This document shows, piece after piece, positions 6,889 through 7,011 of a stretch of DNA of 7,011 nucleotides (position 1 is its first letter; the number at the start of each line of letters is the position of its first letter). The notes beneath the pieces were generated by a model, which had not been told where the DNA came from, did not search any database, and saw only the letters and a list, made by a program, of their open reading frames with translations. The position numbers and the translations under genes were made by a program. This stretch comes from Phycisphaeraceae bacterium (lineage in GTDB: Bacteria > Planctomycetota > Phycisphaerae > Phycisphaerales > Phycisphaeraceae): positions 1-7,011 of the forward strand of contig JANQKH010000910.1 in the NCBI GenBank assembly GCA_028281215.1, in the 5' to 3' direction.

Positions 6889-6937
6889 CTGAACAAAGTT
6901 TGTAATATGTTTGGATATCGTGTTCCATGCTATAAAA
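6889..6937 (-). promoter_or_regulatory. AT-rich patch with an 11-base palindrome, candidate promoter/operator of the receptor-tonB unit
   Basis: This is the most AT-rich stretch upstream of the receptor. It holds the perfect odd palindrome ACAAAGTTTGT (6893-6903) and, on the minus strand, CATATTAC and TTTTATAGC as possible -10 sequences, neither with a good -35 partner. A second pair of arms, GAACA (6891-6895) and TGTTC (6921-6925), encloses much of it. A start here would give a leader of about 165-200 bases. I infer control of receptor expression; no specific regulator can be named. Confidence 0.35.
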
Positions 6938-7011
6938 TGCGGGCGATCGGTCTGCGCGGGGTTTGACTCGGTTGATATCGAAGCACCTCGATGGCGGTCC
7001 GCAACTGCATT

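Larger units (their letters stand above)
6729..7011. other. Non-coding region upstream of the receptor gene
   Basis: These 283 bases to the window edge hold no gene I can support. They should contain the receptor promoter and a leader. I looked for a cobalamin riboswitch (its conserved box is absent) and for a classic Fur box (GATAATGATAATC-like) and saw neither. Near the right end all three minus-strand frames are open for 26-51 codons, so the tail of an upstream gene ending at 6930 or further left cannot be excluded. An ATG at 6991 on the plus strand has only 7 codons and no good ribosome site. Confidence 0.6.

Noticed and set aside
6729..6960. Cobalamin riboswitch or Fur box upstream of the receptor
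   Set aside because: The conserved B12-box sequence and the GATAATGATAATC-type repeats are not present on either strand.
6990..7011. Possible plus-strand gene start at the right edge (ATG at 6991)
   Set aside because: Only 7 codons are visible, with no clear ribosome site; TATAAA at 6931-6936 has no suitable -35 partner.

Overview
The window reads as chromosomal DNA of a moderately GC-rich Gram-negative-type bacterium. TonB and a TonB-dependent outer-membrane receptor require an outer membrane, and several products carry Sec-type signal peptides. A sialate O-acetylesterase-like secreted esterase, a secreted HEAT-like protein and an unusual DppD/OppD C-terminus together suggest a planctomycete or a related PVC-group organism. 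That assignment rests on impression only; there is no rRNA or marker gene here.

Layout, left to right. (1) 1-470, plus strand: the C-terminal part of an oligopeptide/dipeptide ABC transporter ATPase, entering from the left at its H-loop histidine. (2) 478-1643, minus strand: a secreted HEAT-like protein followed by a small unknown protein, probably co-transcribed. The unknown gene converges on the ABC gene with only 7 bases between their stops. (3) 1758-3461, minus strand: a secreted sialate O-acetylesterase-type (SGNH) hydrolase with its own leader. (4) 3693-6728, minus strand: a TonB-dependent receptor followed directly by a TonB gene, a tightly coupled two-gene unit. (5) 6729-7011: about 280 bases with no convincing gene, holding the receptor leader and probably its promoter, with an AT-rich patch and two short palindromes.

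How the genes may work together. The receptor and TonB form the clearest functional pair: the receptor binds a ligand at the outer membrane, and the co-encoded TonB spans the periplasm to energise it. ExbB and ExbD are not in the window and must be supplied from elsewhere. The receptor has features recalling heme/hemoglobin receptors (an FRAP motif and a C-terminal HGSG-N-GRN segment), but the substrate is not proven. The esterase may remove acetyl groups from sugars in the periplasm or outside the cell. It lies downstream in the same orientation, but a 231-base gap suggests separate transcription. The ABC ATPase belongs to a peptide import system mostly outside the window.

I see no rRNA, tRNA, CRISPR array, insertion sequence or prophage gene. 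I did not find a clearly new system. The best second-look items are the expanded cysteine domain of the ABC ATPase, the dedicated receptor-TonB pair and its leader, and the unknown small gene next to the HEAT protein.
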